From contig HG799467.1 of the NCBI GenBank assembly GCA_000531095.1, positions 441,526-505,525 of the forward strand: a DNA stretch of 64,000 nucleotides, read 5' to 3'. A program made the position numbers and the translations under genes. Shown piece after piece: positions 19,834 through 29,424 of the stretch. Source of the DNA: Gemmata massiliana (GTDB taxonomy: Bacteria > Planctomycetota > Planctomycetia > Gemmatales > Gemmataceae). The notes beneath the pieces were generated by a model. It ran no database searches and was not told the DNA's origin. It saw only the letters and a program-made list of their open reading frames with translations. Every line of letters begins with the position of its first letter. Position 1 is the stretch's first letter.

Positions 19834-19867
19834 TCCGTGGCGCGGGCGATTCTGCCCGTGCCACGGA
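19834..19867 (+). other. Hairpin between cox3 and cox4
   Basis: TCCGTGGCGCGGGC pairs with GCCCGTGCCACGGA (one G-T pair) across a 6-nt loop, 16 bp after the cox3 stop. There is no U tract. It may stabilise or attenuate the upstream message. Confidence 0.45.
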
Positions 19868-19907
19868 TGAGATACCTAAGAATTCCCGCGTTGCCCGGAC
19901 GATTCCA

Positions 19908-20255
19908 ATGGCCAATCCAACGACCCACGGCACGACAACGTCCGACGACCCGCACGGCATTCGCGCGAGCGCCGATAGCCCCGCGCTGCTCCTGGCGGTG
20001 TTCGCCGGCATCATCGGGCTGGCGCTGGCGAACATCGGGATCTCGATGCAGGTCGGGCCGACCAAGTTCATGCTGCCTCTGCAGCTCGCGATCGGCTCCA
20101 TACAAGCGGGCCTCGTGGCGTACTACTTCATGCACTTGCGCCAGGGCGACAAGGTGGTGATCCTCACCGCCCTCTCGTCGCTGTTCTGGATGGGCATTCT
20201 GTTCGTACTGTTCATGGGCGACTACATGACGCGGCACCTCGTCGTCGGCTCGTAG
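19908..20255 (+). CDS. Cytochrome c oxidase subunit IV, prokaryotic type
   Basis: This 115-residue protein has three membrane helices (LLLAVFAGIIGLALANIGI, LAIGSIQAGLVAYYFMHL, VVILTALSSLFWMGILFVLF) and 'YYFMHLRQGDKVV', the signature of small COX4-type subunits in planctomycete and Rhodothermus-like caa3 oxidases. The N-terminal 25 residues are soluble and Thr/Asp/His-rich. The start ATG is at 19908; the upstream Shine-Dalgarno sequence is weak. It precedes the diheme lipoprotein gene by 24 bp. Confidence 0.85.
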   Translation: MANPTTHGTTTSDDPHGIRASADSPALLLAVFAGIIGLALANIGISMQVGPTKFMLPLQLAIGSIQAGLVAYYFMHLRQGDKVVILTALSSLFWMGILFVLFMGDYMTRHLVVGS

Positions 20256-20279
20256 TTCGTGCCGGAGGACCGGACCGGG

Positions 20280-21452
20280 ATGGCGGTTACGTACCCTGGG
20301 CGGGGGCGGTTTCGAGTCGCGGTACCGACCGCGCTGCTCGTGACCTGCTCCGCCCTGACTTTTCTTCCCGGGTGCAGTGGTTGTACCAGCACGCCCGACT
20401 ACCCACCGAACCTCACGTTCCCCGCACGGGCCGACCGGCTCGTACTCAAGCTCCCGGATAAACCCGCGCCCGCAATCAATGACCCGGGCAAGCGCGAAGA
20501 AGAGATCGCCGCGCTCGACTCGCTCGGTGGTAAGACCGCGGTTGTGACCGGGCTGTCGGGCGAGGCTCGCGGCGCGCTGGACACGTTTCTGAAGGACACG
20601 TTTGGCACGCCGGCCGCACCAACGATTGCAGTCACAAGCGAGACGGTAACGCGCCTCAAACTGACGAACGCACACCTAGCTGAGGGGGGCAAGCTCTACC
20701 GCCGGCACTGTCTTCAGTGCCACAACATGGCGGGCGACGGCCGCGGAACGTCCGGGGCCACGATCCCGTTCCCGCGCGACTACCGTCAGGGGCAGTTCAA
20801 GTTTGTGTCGAGCGGCGAGAGTGGGAAGCCGCGCCGGGCCGATCTGATTCGCACCATCGCGGAAGGTCTGAAAGCGACCCCGATGCCGTCATTCGGGCTG
20901 CTCCAGGAGGGTGAGCGCGATCTGCTCGCGGGGTACGTGACCTACCTCGCGATTCGCGGACAGGTCGAGTTTGAATCACTGCGTGCTCTTGCCGCAGGGG
21001 AGGCGAACGACCCCGGCGCCCGGCTGAAGGCGGCGCTCGCCGAATGGGAGAACGCGGAGAACGCGCCGCCGACCGCGGCCGAGCTGGACGACGGTCCGGT
21101 GGGTGGGCCGAAGCACCAGGAGGCAGTGCGCCGCGGGTTCGCTCTCTTCACCGCAAAAGTCGATAACTCGTGCATCAGTTGTCACGGTGAATTCGGCCGT
21201 AAACCGGTGCTGCGGTACGACGTGTGGGGGACGATCGCGAAGCCGGCCGACTTCACCCAACTCACACTGAAGAGTGGTTCGCGCCCGGAGGACGTGTTCG
21301 CGCGTGTTCGCGGGGGCATCCCGGCCGTGGGGATGCCGGCACACCCGAAGTATTCCGATCGCGAAGTGTGGGATCTGGTGCGGTTCGTGCGCTCCGCGCC
21401 TTACATGGCCCAGCTCCCGCCCGACGTGCTGAGCGCTGTTTACCCGAAGTAG
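20280..21452 (+). CDS. Diheme c-type cytochrome lipoprotein (paralog of the 2068 gene)
   Basis: From the ATG at 20280 (GGAGGA at 20263-20268) the product is 390 residues; a GTG at 20259 is a weaker alternative. A lipoprotein signal runs to LTFLPGC. The heme sites are CLQCH (residue 144) and CISCH (residue 298). 'FPRDYRQGQFKFV' and 'TLKSGSRPEDVFARVRGG' match blocks in the 2068 protein, which has the same two-heme layout. I infer a membrane-tethered electron carrier of the ACIII/caa3 pathway. It lies directly behind cox4 and before heme A synthase. Confidence 0.87.
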   Translation: MAVTYPGRGRFRVAVPTALLVTCSALTFLPGCSGCTSTPDYPPNLTFPARADRLVLKLPDKPAPAINDPGKREEEIAALDSLGGKTAVVTGLSGEARGALDTFLKDTFGTPAAPTIAVTSETVTRLKLTNAHLAEGGKLYRRHCLQCHNMAGDGRGTSGATIPFPRDYRQGQFKFVSSGESGKPRRADLIRTIAEGLKATPMPSFGLLQEGERDLLAGYVTYLAIRGQVEFESLRALAAGEANDPGARLKAALAEWENAENAPPTAAELDDGPVGGPKHQEAVRRGFALFTAKVDNSCISCHGEFGRKPVLRYDVWGTIAKPADFTQLTLKSGSRPEDVFARVRGGIPAVGMPAHPKYSDREVWDLVRFVRSAPYMAQLPPDVLSAVYPK

Positions 21453-21503
21453 AATCCGTAGGCTGAAACTACCCTTTGACGTGCCGCCCCGAGCTTTTCA
21501 TCG

Positions 21504-22670
21504 ATGACCGATTCGCTCCGACCCGTTCCGCGCTGGCTGCACGTGTGGGCCGTCCTCGCGGTGATCGCGACGCTCGTGCTCCTGGCGATCGGCCAGTTGG
21601 TGACGAGCTTCGCCGCGGGCATGGCTGATCCGGTGTGGCCGACGGAACCGTGGTACGTGTTCCGCACCGCGACCGACACGGAGAAGGAGCGGTTCCGCAA
21701 AGATTATCGGTTCTTCCTCGAACACTCGCACCGTATCGCGGGTTACACCATCGGCGGGCTGGTGATCGTCCTCAGCCTCGGGGTATGGTGGACCGAGCCG
21801 CGCAAACCCGCACGGTGGATCGCACTCGCGGGCACCTTCGTACTGATTACCGGCTACGGTGATTTCCACCGGGGGCTGATAGCCCAGCGCAATGAGCCCA
21901 CCGCGGATATACAGTTGCCGATGGGCGCCGCCCGCGTTGCGCTCGCGGGCCTCGGGACGATGCTGGCGGTTGCCGCATGGGGGCTGCTGGCACGGGTACC
22001 AGGGGCGGGTTTGCGCCTGCTCGCGGGATTGGCACTCGTTGCGGTAATGATCCAGGGGCTACTCGGTGGCTTCCGCGTGAAGTTGAACGAACTCGTGGGG
22101 ACCGACCTCGCGGCGTTCCACGGGATCTTCGCGCAGATCGTGTTCGGGTTGCTCACGTCCATCGCGGTGCTGTCGGCTCGTGCTTCATCGACCGCGAGCG
22201 CGGAATCGCGTCGGCTCGGTTGGTGGGCGTGGGTTCTCGCGCTCTTGGTGTTCGTGCAGGTCGCGTTCGGTGCAATGGTGCGACACTACCCGATTCCGCT
22301 GTCGCAGCGGTTGCACTTTGCGACGGCGTTCGTGGCCACGGCCCTTGCGGTGTGGGCACTGCGTGCGGTGTTCGTTGACCCCGTCTCGCGGGCACGAGCC
22401 GGGTGGTTCGCCTGGGCGCTTACCGCGCTGCTCGTTGTGCAGTTGTACCTCGGGATCGAAGCGTGGCTGGCGAAGTTCGGTGCGTACATGCTGCCGGAAC
22501 TGGTGCCGATCACGCCCGAGGGCGGGGCGATTCGCACGCTGCACGCGCTCGTGGGGAGCGGCGTGTGGGCCGCGGCCCTGGCCCTCGCACTGAGCCTGTG
22601 GCGGCCGGCGCCCGTGCTCGGCAATACACTAAATCCACACGTTTCGGTCCGCGCCGCGGGTCAGGATTAG
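21504..22670 (+). CDS. ctaA: Heme A synthase (COX15/CtaA family)
   Basis: This 388-residue protein has eight predicted helices and pseudo-twofold symmetry. His residues lie in EHSHRIAGYTIG, AFHGIFAQ, LHFATAF and TLHALVGSG, as expected for CtaA/COX15, which oxidises the C8 methyl of heme O to make heme A for the A-type oxidase upstream. A periplasmic loop after helix 1 is long (VWPTEPWYVFRT...). A heme O synthase gene follows 53 bp downstream, so heme A supply is coupled to the oxidase genes. Confidence 0.88.
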   Translation: MTDSLRPVPRWLHVWAVLAVIATLVLLAIGQLVTSFAAGMADPVWPTEPWYVFRTATDTEKERFRKDYRFFLEHSHRIAGYTIGGLVIVLSLGVWWTEPRKPARWIALAGTFVLITGYGDFHRGLIAQRNEPTADIQLPMGAARVALAGLGTMLAVAAWGLLARVPGAGLRLLAGLALVAVMIQGLLGGFRVKLNELVGTDLAAFHGIFAQIVFGLLTSIAVLSARASSTASAESRRLGWWAWVLALLVFVQVAFGAMVRHYPIPLSQRLHFATAFVATALAVWALRAVFVDPVSRARAGWFAWALTALLVVQLYLGIEAWLAKFGAYMLPELVPITPEGGAIRTLHALVGSGVWAAALALALSLWRPAPVLGNTLNPHVSVRAAGQD

Positions 22671-22723
22671 ATCCTCGTTCGTGAACCAGAAATCGTTGCA
22701 AATCACTTACGCGGAGACGCGCG

Positions 22724-23689
22724 ATGATGAAGGTGACGCTCACCGGCGAAACCGACACGCTGAAGCCGCTGACCTCGGCGGCTTCGGCCGTGAGCGCGCC
22801 GCGCGTGCATAGCCCCTCGCGATTTTCCGATTACCTCGAACTCACCAAGCCGCGGATCGCGGTGATGGCCCTGTTCACCGTGGGCGCGGGCTACTTGCTC
22901 GCCGCGGGCGGGGCCGCGGAGTGGCGCGTTCTGCTCCACACGCTCCTCGGAGCGGGTCTGGTTGCGGCCGGCGGTAGTGCGCTGAACCAGCTCTTCGAGC
23001 GCCGGATCGACGCTCGGATGCGCCGCACCCTGAAGCGGCCCCTCCCGGCGGGGCGCATCTCGCCCGAAGAAGCGGCCGCGTTCGGTGCGGGGTTGGCCGG
23101 CGCGGGTTTGGCGTACCTCGCGGCAACGGTGAGCCTGTCCGCGACTGTTGCTGCTGCCGCTACGTTCATCGCGTATGCGTTCGTGTACACACCGATGAAG
23201 ACCAAAACTGCCTGGAACACGGTGGTCGGGGCCGTTCCGGGGGCGCTGCCGCCGGTCATCGGTTGGTTCGCGGCCCAGGGGTGGAGCGGTGAGTTGGCCT
23301 GGGAAGGGGCGCTCGCGCTGTTCGCGATCCTGTTCCTGTGGCAGATCCCGCACTTCCTCGCGATCGCGTGGATGTACCGGGCGGATTACTCTGCCGGCGG
23401 GCTGAAGATGCTGCCCGGCTGCGACCCTTCGGGCAAGCGCACCGCGTTCGTGATGGTGCTGACGGCCGCGTCGCTAATCCCGCTCGGCTTCCTGGTGCCG
23501 CTCGCGGGCTTGGGTAGTTGGTTCTTCACGGTAGGTGCGATCGTCTTCGGCGCGATGTTCCTGCGCCGGGCTGTCGAGTTCGCCCGGGACCGCACCGATC
23601 GCAAAGCGCGCCGCGTGCTCCACTCTTCGCTCTTCTATTTGCCGGGCGTGTTCGCGCTGTTGATGATCGACGTGCTTCTCTTGAAGTAA
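22724..23689 (+). CDS. ctaB: Heme O synthase (protoheme IX farnesyltransferase)
   Basis: This 321-residue protein has about nine helices. The polyprenyltransferase-type motif is NQLFERRIDARMRRT, followed by RPLPAGRI, and the second site is in 'YRADYSAGGLKMLP' with GCDPSGKRTAFVMV. This is the CtaB/COX10 layout. It farnesylates heme B to heme O, the substrate of CtaA upstream. The ATG 22724 opens with MMKVTLTGETDT.... The alternative is the second Met. The next gene, for a SCO protein, follows a repeated sequence at 23701-23767. Confidence 0.92.
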   Translation: MMKVTLTGETDTLKPLTSAASAVSAPRVHSPSRFSDYLELTKPRIAVMALFTVGAGYLLAAGGAAEWRVLLHTLLGAGLVAAGGSALNQLFERRIDARMRRTLKRPLPAGRISPEEAAAFGAGLAGAGLAYLAATVSLSATVAAAATFIAYAFVYTPMKTKTAWNTVVGAVPGALPPVIGWFAAQGWSGELAWEGALALFAILFLWQIPHFLAIAWMYRADYSAGGLKMLPGCDPSGKRTAFVMVLTAASLIPLGFLVPLAGLGSWFFTVGAIVFGAMFLRRAVEFARDRTDRKARRVLHSSLFYLPGVFALLMIDVLLLK

Positions 23690-23700
23690 TAAATTAAGCC

Positions 23701-23767
23701 GAGTTCTGACAGGATCAACAAGATTGAAATGTGATTCGTTCTGATCCCGTTAATCCTGTCAAAACTC
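23701..23767. repeat. Inverted repeat of 'GACAGGATTAAC' type
   Basis: The left arm 23701-23724 and right arm 23744-23767 match as inverted copies at 20 of 24 positions, around an AT-rich centre. The core GACAGGAT(T/C)AAC resembles a widespread bacterial dispersed repeat (from memory). It separates ctaB from the second SCO gene. Confidence 0.7.
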
Positions 23768-23788
23768 CGCTCTTCCTCTGTGATTCCA

Positions 23789-24436
23789 ATGCGCCGTTTA
23801 TTGCCGTACACGTTTTTGCTTCTCGCCGGGTGCGGCGCGTGGGCCGGGTCGCGCACGACGCAGCCGACTCAATCAACACCGGAACCGGACCTCGAATACC
23901 CCGTCGGCACGTTTACCCTCACCGAGCGCGGTGGGAAGACCGTCACAGATCAGGATCTTCGAGGGAACGTGTGGGTCGGGTCGTTCATCTTCACACGATG
24001 CAACGGACCGTGCCCCGCAGTGACGGCGACAATGGCCACGCTCCAGCGCGACCTTGCTGACGAACTCAAAACTGGCAAGTTTAAGCTCGTCACGTTCACG
24101 GTCGATCCCGCGCGCGATGATCTGAAGTCTCTGAACGAGTACGCGACCGCCCGCGGTGCGGACCCGAAGAACTGGCTGTTTCTCACGGGCGACGAGAAGA
24201 CCGTCCACAAGCTCCTGAACGAACAGTTCAAGCAAGCGGTGGAACGCAAGCTCGGTCCGGACGTGCGACCCGGCGACGAGTTCGGCCACAGCACGCGCCT
24301 CGTTCTTGTGGACAAGAACGGGGTGATCCGGGCGATGTACGAGGGGCTGCCGAACGAAGACTTCCCGGACGGCAAAGCCCGCTTTGAAGACAGCCTCAAT
24401 CGACTGAAAGATCGCGTTCGTGAACTCTTGAAGTAA
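23789..24436 (+). CDS. SCO1/SenC-family copper chaperone lipoprotein
   Basis: This 215-residue protein begins with MRRLLPYTFLLLAGC, a lipobox signal. A GTG three codons earlier (23780) is possible. The SCO fold has the metal Cys pair CNGPC in 'FIFTRCNGPCPAVT' and a His in GHSTRLVLVD, both needed to bind copper for CuA assembly. It is the second SCO protein in the island; the other, at 15221, has a C-terminal membrane anchor instead. The last oxidase-assembly gene before the hut genes. Confidence 0.9.
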   Translation: MRRLLPYTFLLLAGCGAWAGSRTTQPTQSTPEPDLEYPVGTFTLTERGGKTVTDQDLRGNVWVGSFIFTRCNGPCPAVTATMATLQRDLADELKTGKFKLVTFTVDPARDDLKSLNEYATARGADPKNWLFLTGDEKTVHKLLNEQFKQAVERKLGPDVRPGDEFGHSTRLVLVDKNGVIRAMYEGLPNEDFPDGKARFEDSLNRLKDRVRELLK

Positions 24437-24481
24437 GCATTTTCCGTTGCACCGCGCGGGCGGTGCCGGTCCAATGGCAAC

Positions 24482-25714
24482 ATGGACCGCGAACCCTTCG
24501 ACCACGTCTGGATTCACGCGCGCCTCGCCACATTCGATCCGCGCGTACCTACGCCGTGCGGCTTGCTCGAAGATCACGCCATCGCGGTTCGCGGCGACAG
24601 CATCGCGGCTGTTTTGCTTTCCAGTGCGCCCGAAGTGCGATCACACCGCGGCGCGGTCACGGATTGTGGCGGGAAACTCGTTACTCCGGGGTTCATCGAC
24701 TGTCACACGCACAGTGTGTGGGGCGGGTCACGGGCCGCGGAGTGGGAGTTGCGGCTCGCGGGCGTTCCCTACACCGAGATCGCGAAACGTGGCGGGGGGA
24801 TTCTCTCGACCGTGCGCGCGACGCGGGGGCTGAGTGAAGAGGAACTGTTTCAGTCGGCCGTTCCGTGCGTTCAGTCGCTCATTCGCGAAGGCGTAACGTG
24901 TGTCGAGATCAAATCCGGGTACGGGCTGACGTTCGATGACGAACTGAAGATGCTTCGGGTCGCGCGCCGACTCGGTGAGCGGCTCAACGTTGACGTGTCG
25001 CCAACACTACTCGCCGCGCACGCGGTCCCGCCGGAGTTCGCGGGGCGGGCGGATGACTACGTGTCGCTCATTGTGGATGAGATGATTCCGGTGGTCGCGC
25101 GCGAGAAGCTCGCGGACGCGGTGGACGTGTTTTGCGAATCGATCGCGTTCACGTCGGCTCAGTGCGACCGCATCTTTTCCGCGGCGAAGGCGCACGGACT
25201 CGCGATCAAAGGGCACGTCGAGCAAATCACGAACTCGCACGGTGCCGAACTGGTCGCTAGGCACGGTGGCTGGTCGGCGGATCATCTCGAACACCTGGAC
25301 GACGCCGGAATCGCGGCGATGGCGAAAAGTGGCACCGTCGCGGTGCTGCTGCCGGGGGCGTTTTACTTCCTCCGTGAGAAGCAGAAGCCACCCGTCGAGA
25401 AGCTTCGCGCCGCGGGTGTGGCGCTGGCCCGTGGCGAGTGACTTCAACCCTGGTACAAGCCGTTCGCGTCGATTCGTCTGGCGATGAACATGGCGTGCGT
25501 GCTGTACGGCCTTTCGCCGGAAGAGGCGCTCGCTGGCGTCACGCGCGAGGCCGCGAAAGCACTCGGGCGCGGTGAGCGGCTCGGTACGCTCGAAGCGGGC
25601 AAGCGGGCGGATTTCCTTGTGTGGGACGTGACGCATCCGGCCGAGATCGTGTGCCAGCTCGGTGTTACACCGCTGGTCGGTCGTGTTGTGAGTGGGAAGA
25701 ACTGCGATGCCTGA
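24482..25714 (+). CDS. hutI: Imidazolonepropionase (HutI), interrupted by two indels
   Basis: The amidohydrolase opens with the metal-site motif DCHTHSVWGG and continues through AAHAVPP, KGHVEQI and DHLEHLDDAG to about residue 316. There the frame breaks. An extra C in CCC (25428-25430) leads to TGA at 25439, and a missing C near 25460 restores the frame. The intervening frame reads ASDFNPGTS, which is the expected Asp metal-ligand region (xDxNPGT). The rest (MNMACVLYGLSPEEALAGVT...LEAGKRADFLVWDV) is the usual C-terminus. The enzyme converts imidazolone-5-propionate to formiminoglutamate. hutG overlaps the end. Confidence 0.85.
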
Positions 25715-26657
25715 ACCCGACATGAGCGTGTGGGCCGGTCGGGTCGATACCGTGGACGGCCCGACCGCGCTGCGGTGGCACCAGATGGTGAAGCCACTCG
25801 CTCCGGATTCGCCGCCCGGCCTGGCGCTGATCGGTTTCGCCTGTGACGAGGGCGTGCGCCGGAACGGTGGGCGCGTCGGTGCGAAGGACGGCCCGCGTGC
25901 GATTCGCAAGGTACTCGCGAACTTCGCGTGGCACCGACAACTGCCGGTTTATGATGCGGGTGATGTGCGGTGCGACGACGGCGACATGGAGGGGGCACAG
26001 GTACGGCTCGCTGAGGCCGTTCGGAACACATTCGTTGCTGGCCACCGCCCATTGGTACTCGGTGGGGGGCACGAAACAGCGTGGGGGACGTATCAGGGGT
26101 TGACGTCGTTTTGGCCGGGGGCGAATGTCGGGATCATCAACGTCGACGCGCACTTCGACTTGCGGGACGATGAGCCCGGAAATTCGGGAACTCCCTTTCG
26201 CCAGATGGCGGACTGGTGCCAGATACGCGACCGTTGGTTCGGGTACATGGCACTTGGGATCTCCGTGCCATCGAATACACGTGCGCTTTTTGATCGGGCG
26301 TGCGCGCTGAATGCTTGTTGGTATCTCGACCAGAACCTCGTGCCCTGGAACTTGGACCGCGTGCTGGCTGATGTAAAGGCTTTTGCCGACCACGTTGATT
26401 GCCTGTACCTCAGCATCGATCTGGATGTGCTGCCCGGCACGGTGATGCCCGCGGTTAGTGCGCCGGCTGCCCGGGGCGTGGCGATCGAGTCCGTGGAGAC
26501 GATTATCGACGCCGTTGTTGGCACCGGGAAATTGTTTGTCGCGGACGTCGTGGAGCTGAACCCGCTGCACGACATCAACGGACAGGGCGCCCGGCTCGCG
26601 GCTCGGTTAGTTTGGCACCTCTTGAGCACAGGAAAGCCCGATAGGAAGCAGCCATGA
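25707..26657 (+). CDS. hutG: Formimidoylglutamase (HutG), arginase/ureohydrolase family
   Basis: The ATG at 25707 overlaps the hutI stop. The 316-residue product has the binuclear-manganese signatures [18 protein letters not shown] and SIDLDVLPG in order, the arginase-family metal triad. With hutI before and hutU after, it should hydrolyse formiminoglutamate to glutamate and formamide (EC 3.5.3.8). The stop overlaps the hutU start (ATGA). A ureohydrolase of other specificity is possible by sequence alone, but the neighbourhood argues for the hut pathway. Confidence 0.9.
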   Translation: MPEPDMSVWAGRVDTVDGPTALRWHQMVKPLAPDSPPGLALIGFACDEGVRRNGGRVGAKDGPRAIRKVLANFAWHRQLPVYDAGDVRCDDGDMEGAQVRLAEAVRNTFVAGHRPLVLGGGHETAWGTYQGLTSFWPGANVGIINVDAHFDLRDDEPGNSGTPFRQMADWCQIRDRWFGYMALGISVPSNTRALFDRACALNACWYLDQNLVPWNLDRVLADVKAFADHVDCLYLSIDLDVLPGTVMPAVSAPAARGVAIESVETIIDAVVGTGKLFVADVVELNPLHDINGQGARLAARLVWHLLSTGKPDRKQP

Positions 26658-28315
26658 CCTTCACCCGAAACGATGCCGCGCGCGTGATCCGCGCGCCGCG
26701 CGGGAACTCACTTTCGTGCAAAAGCTGGCAGACGGAAGCGGCCCTCCGGATGCTCATGAACAACCTCGACGCGGAGGTGGCCGAGCGCCCCGCCGAACTC
26801 GTGGTCTACGGCGGGATCGGGCGCGTGGCTCGGAACTGGGAGTGCTTCGACAAGATCGTGGACGTGCTCCGCCGATTGGAGAGCGACCAAACGCTATTGG
26901 TGCAGTCGGGCAAGCCCGTGGGCGTGTTCCCGACGCACCCGGACGCGCCCCGCGTACTCATCGCGAACTCGAATCTGGTGCCGCACTGGGCGACGTGGGA
27001 GAAGTTCCACGAACTCGACCGTGCCGGGCTGATGATGTACGGTCAGATGACCGCGGGGAGCTGGATCTACATCGGCACGCAGGGCATCGTGCAGGGCACT
27101 TACGAGACGTTCGTCGCGGTTGCCAAGAAACACTTCGGCGGAAACGCGGCGGGTAAGTGGATTCTGACCGGCGGGTTGGGTGGCATGGGCGGCGCTCAGC
27201 CGCTTGCGGCGACGATGGCCGGTTTCAGCATGCTCGCGGTCGAGTGCGATGAAACGCGCATCGATTTTCGACTCCGCACGCGGTACCTCGATCGCAAAGC
27301 GAACAGCCTCGATGAAGCACTCGCGCTCGTGCGTTCGGAGAAGCCCGTGTCAGTGGGGTTACTGGGTAACGCGGCGGACGTGTGCGCGGAACTGGTCACG
27401 CGGGGGATTCTCCCCGATGTCGTCACCGATCAGACGAGCGCTCACGACCCACTGAACGGCTATTTGCCACAAGGGTGGACGCTCACCGATTGGCGCGAGA
27501 AGGCGGAAACGGCTCCGCAAGACGTGATTGCGGCGGCGAAACGCTCGATGGCAAATCACGTGCGCGCGATGCTCGAACTTCAGGCACGCGGGGCGGTCGC
27601 GCTCGACTACGGCAACAACATTCGACAGGCCGCGAAGGAAAACGGAGTCGCGAACGCCTTCGATATCCCCGGCTTCGTTCCTGCATACATTCGCCCACTG
27701 TTTTGCGAGGGGGTCGGACCGTTCCGCTGGGCCGCACTTTCGGGTGACCCGGAAGACATCGCACGTACAGACGCGAAGGTGAAGGCCCTGATTCCCGACG
27801 ATCCTCACCTTCATCGCTGGCTCGATATGGCAAAGGAGCGTATCGCGTTTCAGGGGTTACCTGCGCGCATCTGTTGGCTCGGACTGAAGGACCGCGCTCG
27901 TGTCGGGTTGGCTTTCAACGAAATGGTCGCGTCGGGGGAACTCAAGGCCCCGGTGGTAATCGGGCGCGATCACCTCGATTCGGGTTCGGTCGCCAGCCCG
28001 AACCGTGAAACCGAGAGTATGCGCGACGGCTCGGACGCAGTATCCGACTGGCCGCTCTTGAATGCGCTGCTGAACACCGCGAGCGGCGCGACGTGGGTGT
28101 CGCTGCACCACGGCGGCGGGGTCGGTATGGGGTTCAGCCAGCACGCGGGTGTGGTGATCGTGTGCGACGGGACGCCAGAAGCTGCCAAACGCATCGGGCG
28201 CGTGTTACGAAACGATCCCGGCACCGGCGTGATGCGCCACGCGGACGCGGGATACGACAGCGCGATTCGCTGTGCGAAGGAGAACGGGCTGGACCTGCCG
28301 ATGTTGGGTGAATGA
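26654..28315 (+). CDS. hutU: Urocanate hydratase (HutU)
   Basis: This 553-residue protein is the usual length. It has the NAD-binding [19 protein letters not shown], the substrate and NAD residues in [18 protein letters not shown], and the C-terminal [17 protein letters not shown]. It converts urocanate to 4-imidazolone-5-propionate, the HutI substrate. The start overlaps the hutG stop, so hutI-hutG-hutU are coupled. No histidine ammonia-lyase gene lies in the window. Confidence 0.96.
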   Translation: MTFTRNDAARVIRAPRGNSLSCKSWQTEAALRMLMNNLDAEVAERPAELVVYGGIGRVARNWECFDKIVDVLRRLESDQTLLVQSGKPVGVFPTHPDAPRVLIANSNLVPHWATWEKFHELDRAGLMMYGQMTAGSWIYIGTQGIVQGTYETFVAVAKKHFGGNAAGKWILTGGLGGMGGAQPLAATMAGFSMLAVECDETRIDFRLRTRYLDRKANSLDEALALVRSEKPVSVGLLGNAADVCAELVTRGILPDVVTDQTSAHDPLNGYLPQGWTLTDWREKAETAPQDVIAAAKRSMANHVRAMLELQARGAVALDYGNNIRQAAKENGVANAFDIPGFVPAYIRPLFCEGVGPFRWAALSGDPEDIARTDAKVKALIPDDPHLHRWLDMAKERIAFQGLPARICWLGLKDRARVGLAFNEMVASGELKAPVVIGRDHLDSGSVASPNRETESMRDGSDAVSDWPLLNALLNTASGATWVSLHHGGGVGMGFSQHAGVVIVCDGTPEAAKRIGRVLRNDPGTGVMRHADAGYDSAIRCAKENGLDLPMLGE

Positions 28316-28368
28316 CACACGGACGATGAAGCACAGGGCATCCTTCCGTCCTATTACGGAACCTCGCC

Positions 28369-29405
28369 ATGCACTCACTTCACTACTTCCAGATCGTTGT
28401 GCTCGCGCTTGTTGTGGGTGTCGGCGTCGCGCCAGCTGCGCCGGAATCACCGACGTTCAAAGTGACCGAGGACGGGGATCGCATTCGTATCGCAGGGCGC
28501 ACGAACTGGAGGCATCAATCAAGAAGAGGGGATACGTCAGTGGGGTCGAAGCCGGTAGTCTGCTCGACACGAAAACTGGCGCACGCGATCTCGGGTTCGG
28601 GCTGGACATCGTTGATTGGGTCATGGAACCCGGCAGTGACGAAGAGTACCGCGACAAACTTCCGGGCGATTTGCCCTACGTTTTCGACAATCTCTATCAC
28701 GGCAAGCGTGCGAAACGCTGCATCGAAGGCCCGCAAATTTGTACGCAGGCGAAGGAACTGAAACCGGTGGTGGTTTACGGTAAGGATTTCGTCGCGGTGA
28801 AGCAGAACCACACTTACACGCTCGCGGCGCCGGGCAAGAAGACCGGCTCGAAGTGGGAACAGACGATCGTGTTCCCGGCCGGCAAGCGCTACTTCATCTC
28901 GGCCGATAAGATCACCGCGGTGAACGCGAGTGACGCGATGTTCCTCCGCATCGACATGCCCGGCCACGTCAAGCACAAGGGCGGTGACACGTTTAGCGAA
29001 GTGTACCTCAGCTACCACGGAACGATCGCGCCAAAGGAGTTCGAGAAAGACTTTGCCCCGGACGAGAAGTTTCTCTACACGCGCGACGACAAGAAGGTTC
29101 CCAAGCGGATCATCCGGGCGTACCACATTCGCGATCCGAAGACCGGGAAGGATGGGCCGTGGTTGGCGGGCATGACACTCGACCCGTCGGCCGTCTACGA
29201 AGCGTGGTGCCACCAGCGCGGCTACGTGTGCATGATCGAAGAGATCGGCGGGCGCGCGGTGAAAGCCGGCGATACGTTCGGGGCCGCGTTCATCGTCGGG
29301 TACTTCGATTCCGTCGAGGAGATGGAAAAGGTGTACGACGAACTCGCGGGCAACCAGGGACTCGAAGTTAGCGAGAAGGGCTGGACGTTGAAGACCGCGC
29401 CGTAA
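28369..29405 (+). CDS. Secreted protein of unknown function, frameshifted near its N-terminus
   Basis: The ATG at 28369 opens a signal peptide (IVVLALVVGVGVAPAA) and PTFKVTEDGDRIRIAG, then the frame is lost near 28501. The main body (ELEASIKKRGYVSGVEAG...to 29405) continues in another frame. One missing base around 28501-28507, in 'cacgaactgg', would restore a single product of about 345 residues. The body has a series of beta-strand-like segments, two Trp-rich patches and a MEPGSDEEYRDKLPG motif. I do not recognise the family. Composition suggests an exported periplasmic protein. Confidence 0.6.
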
Positions 29406-29424
29406 GTCGCCCGTCGGTGAACAC

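Noticed and set aside
25484..25714. Independent 76-residue gene (MNMACVLYGL...)
   Set aside because: It is the C-terminal part of HutI after the second indel.
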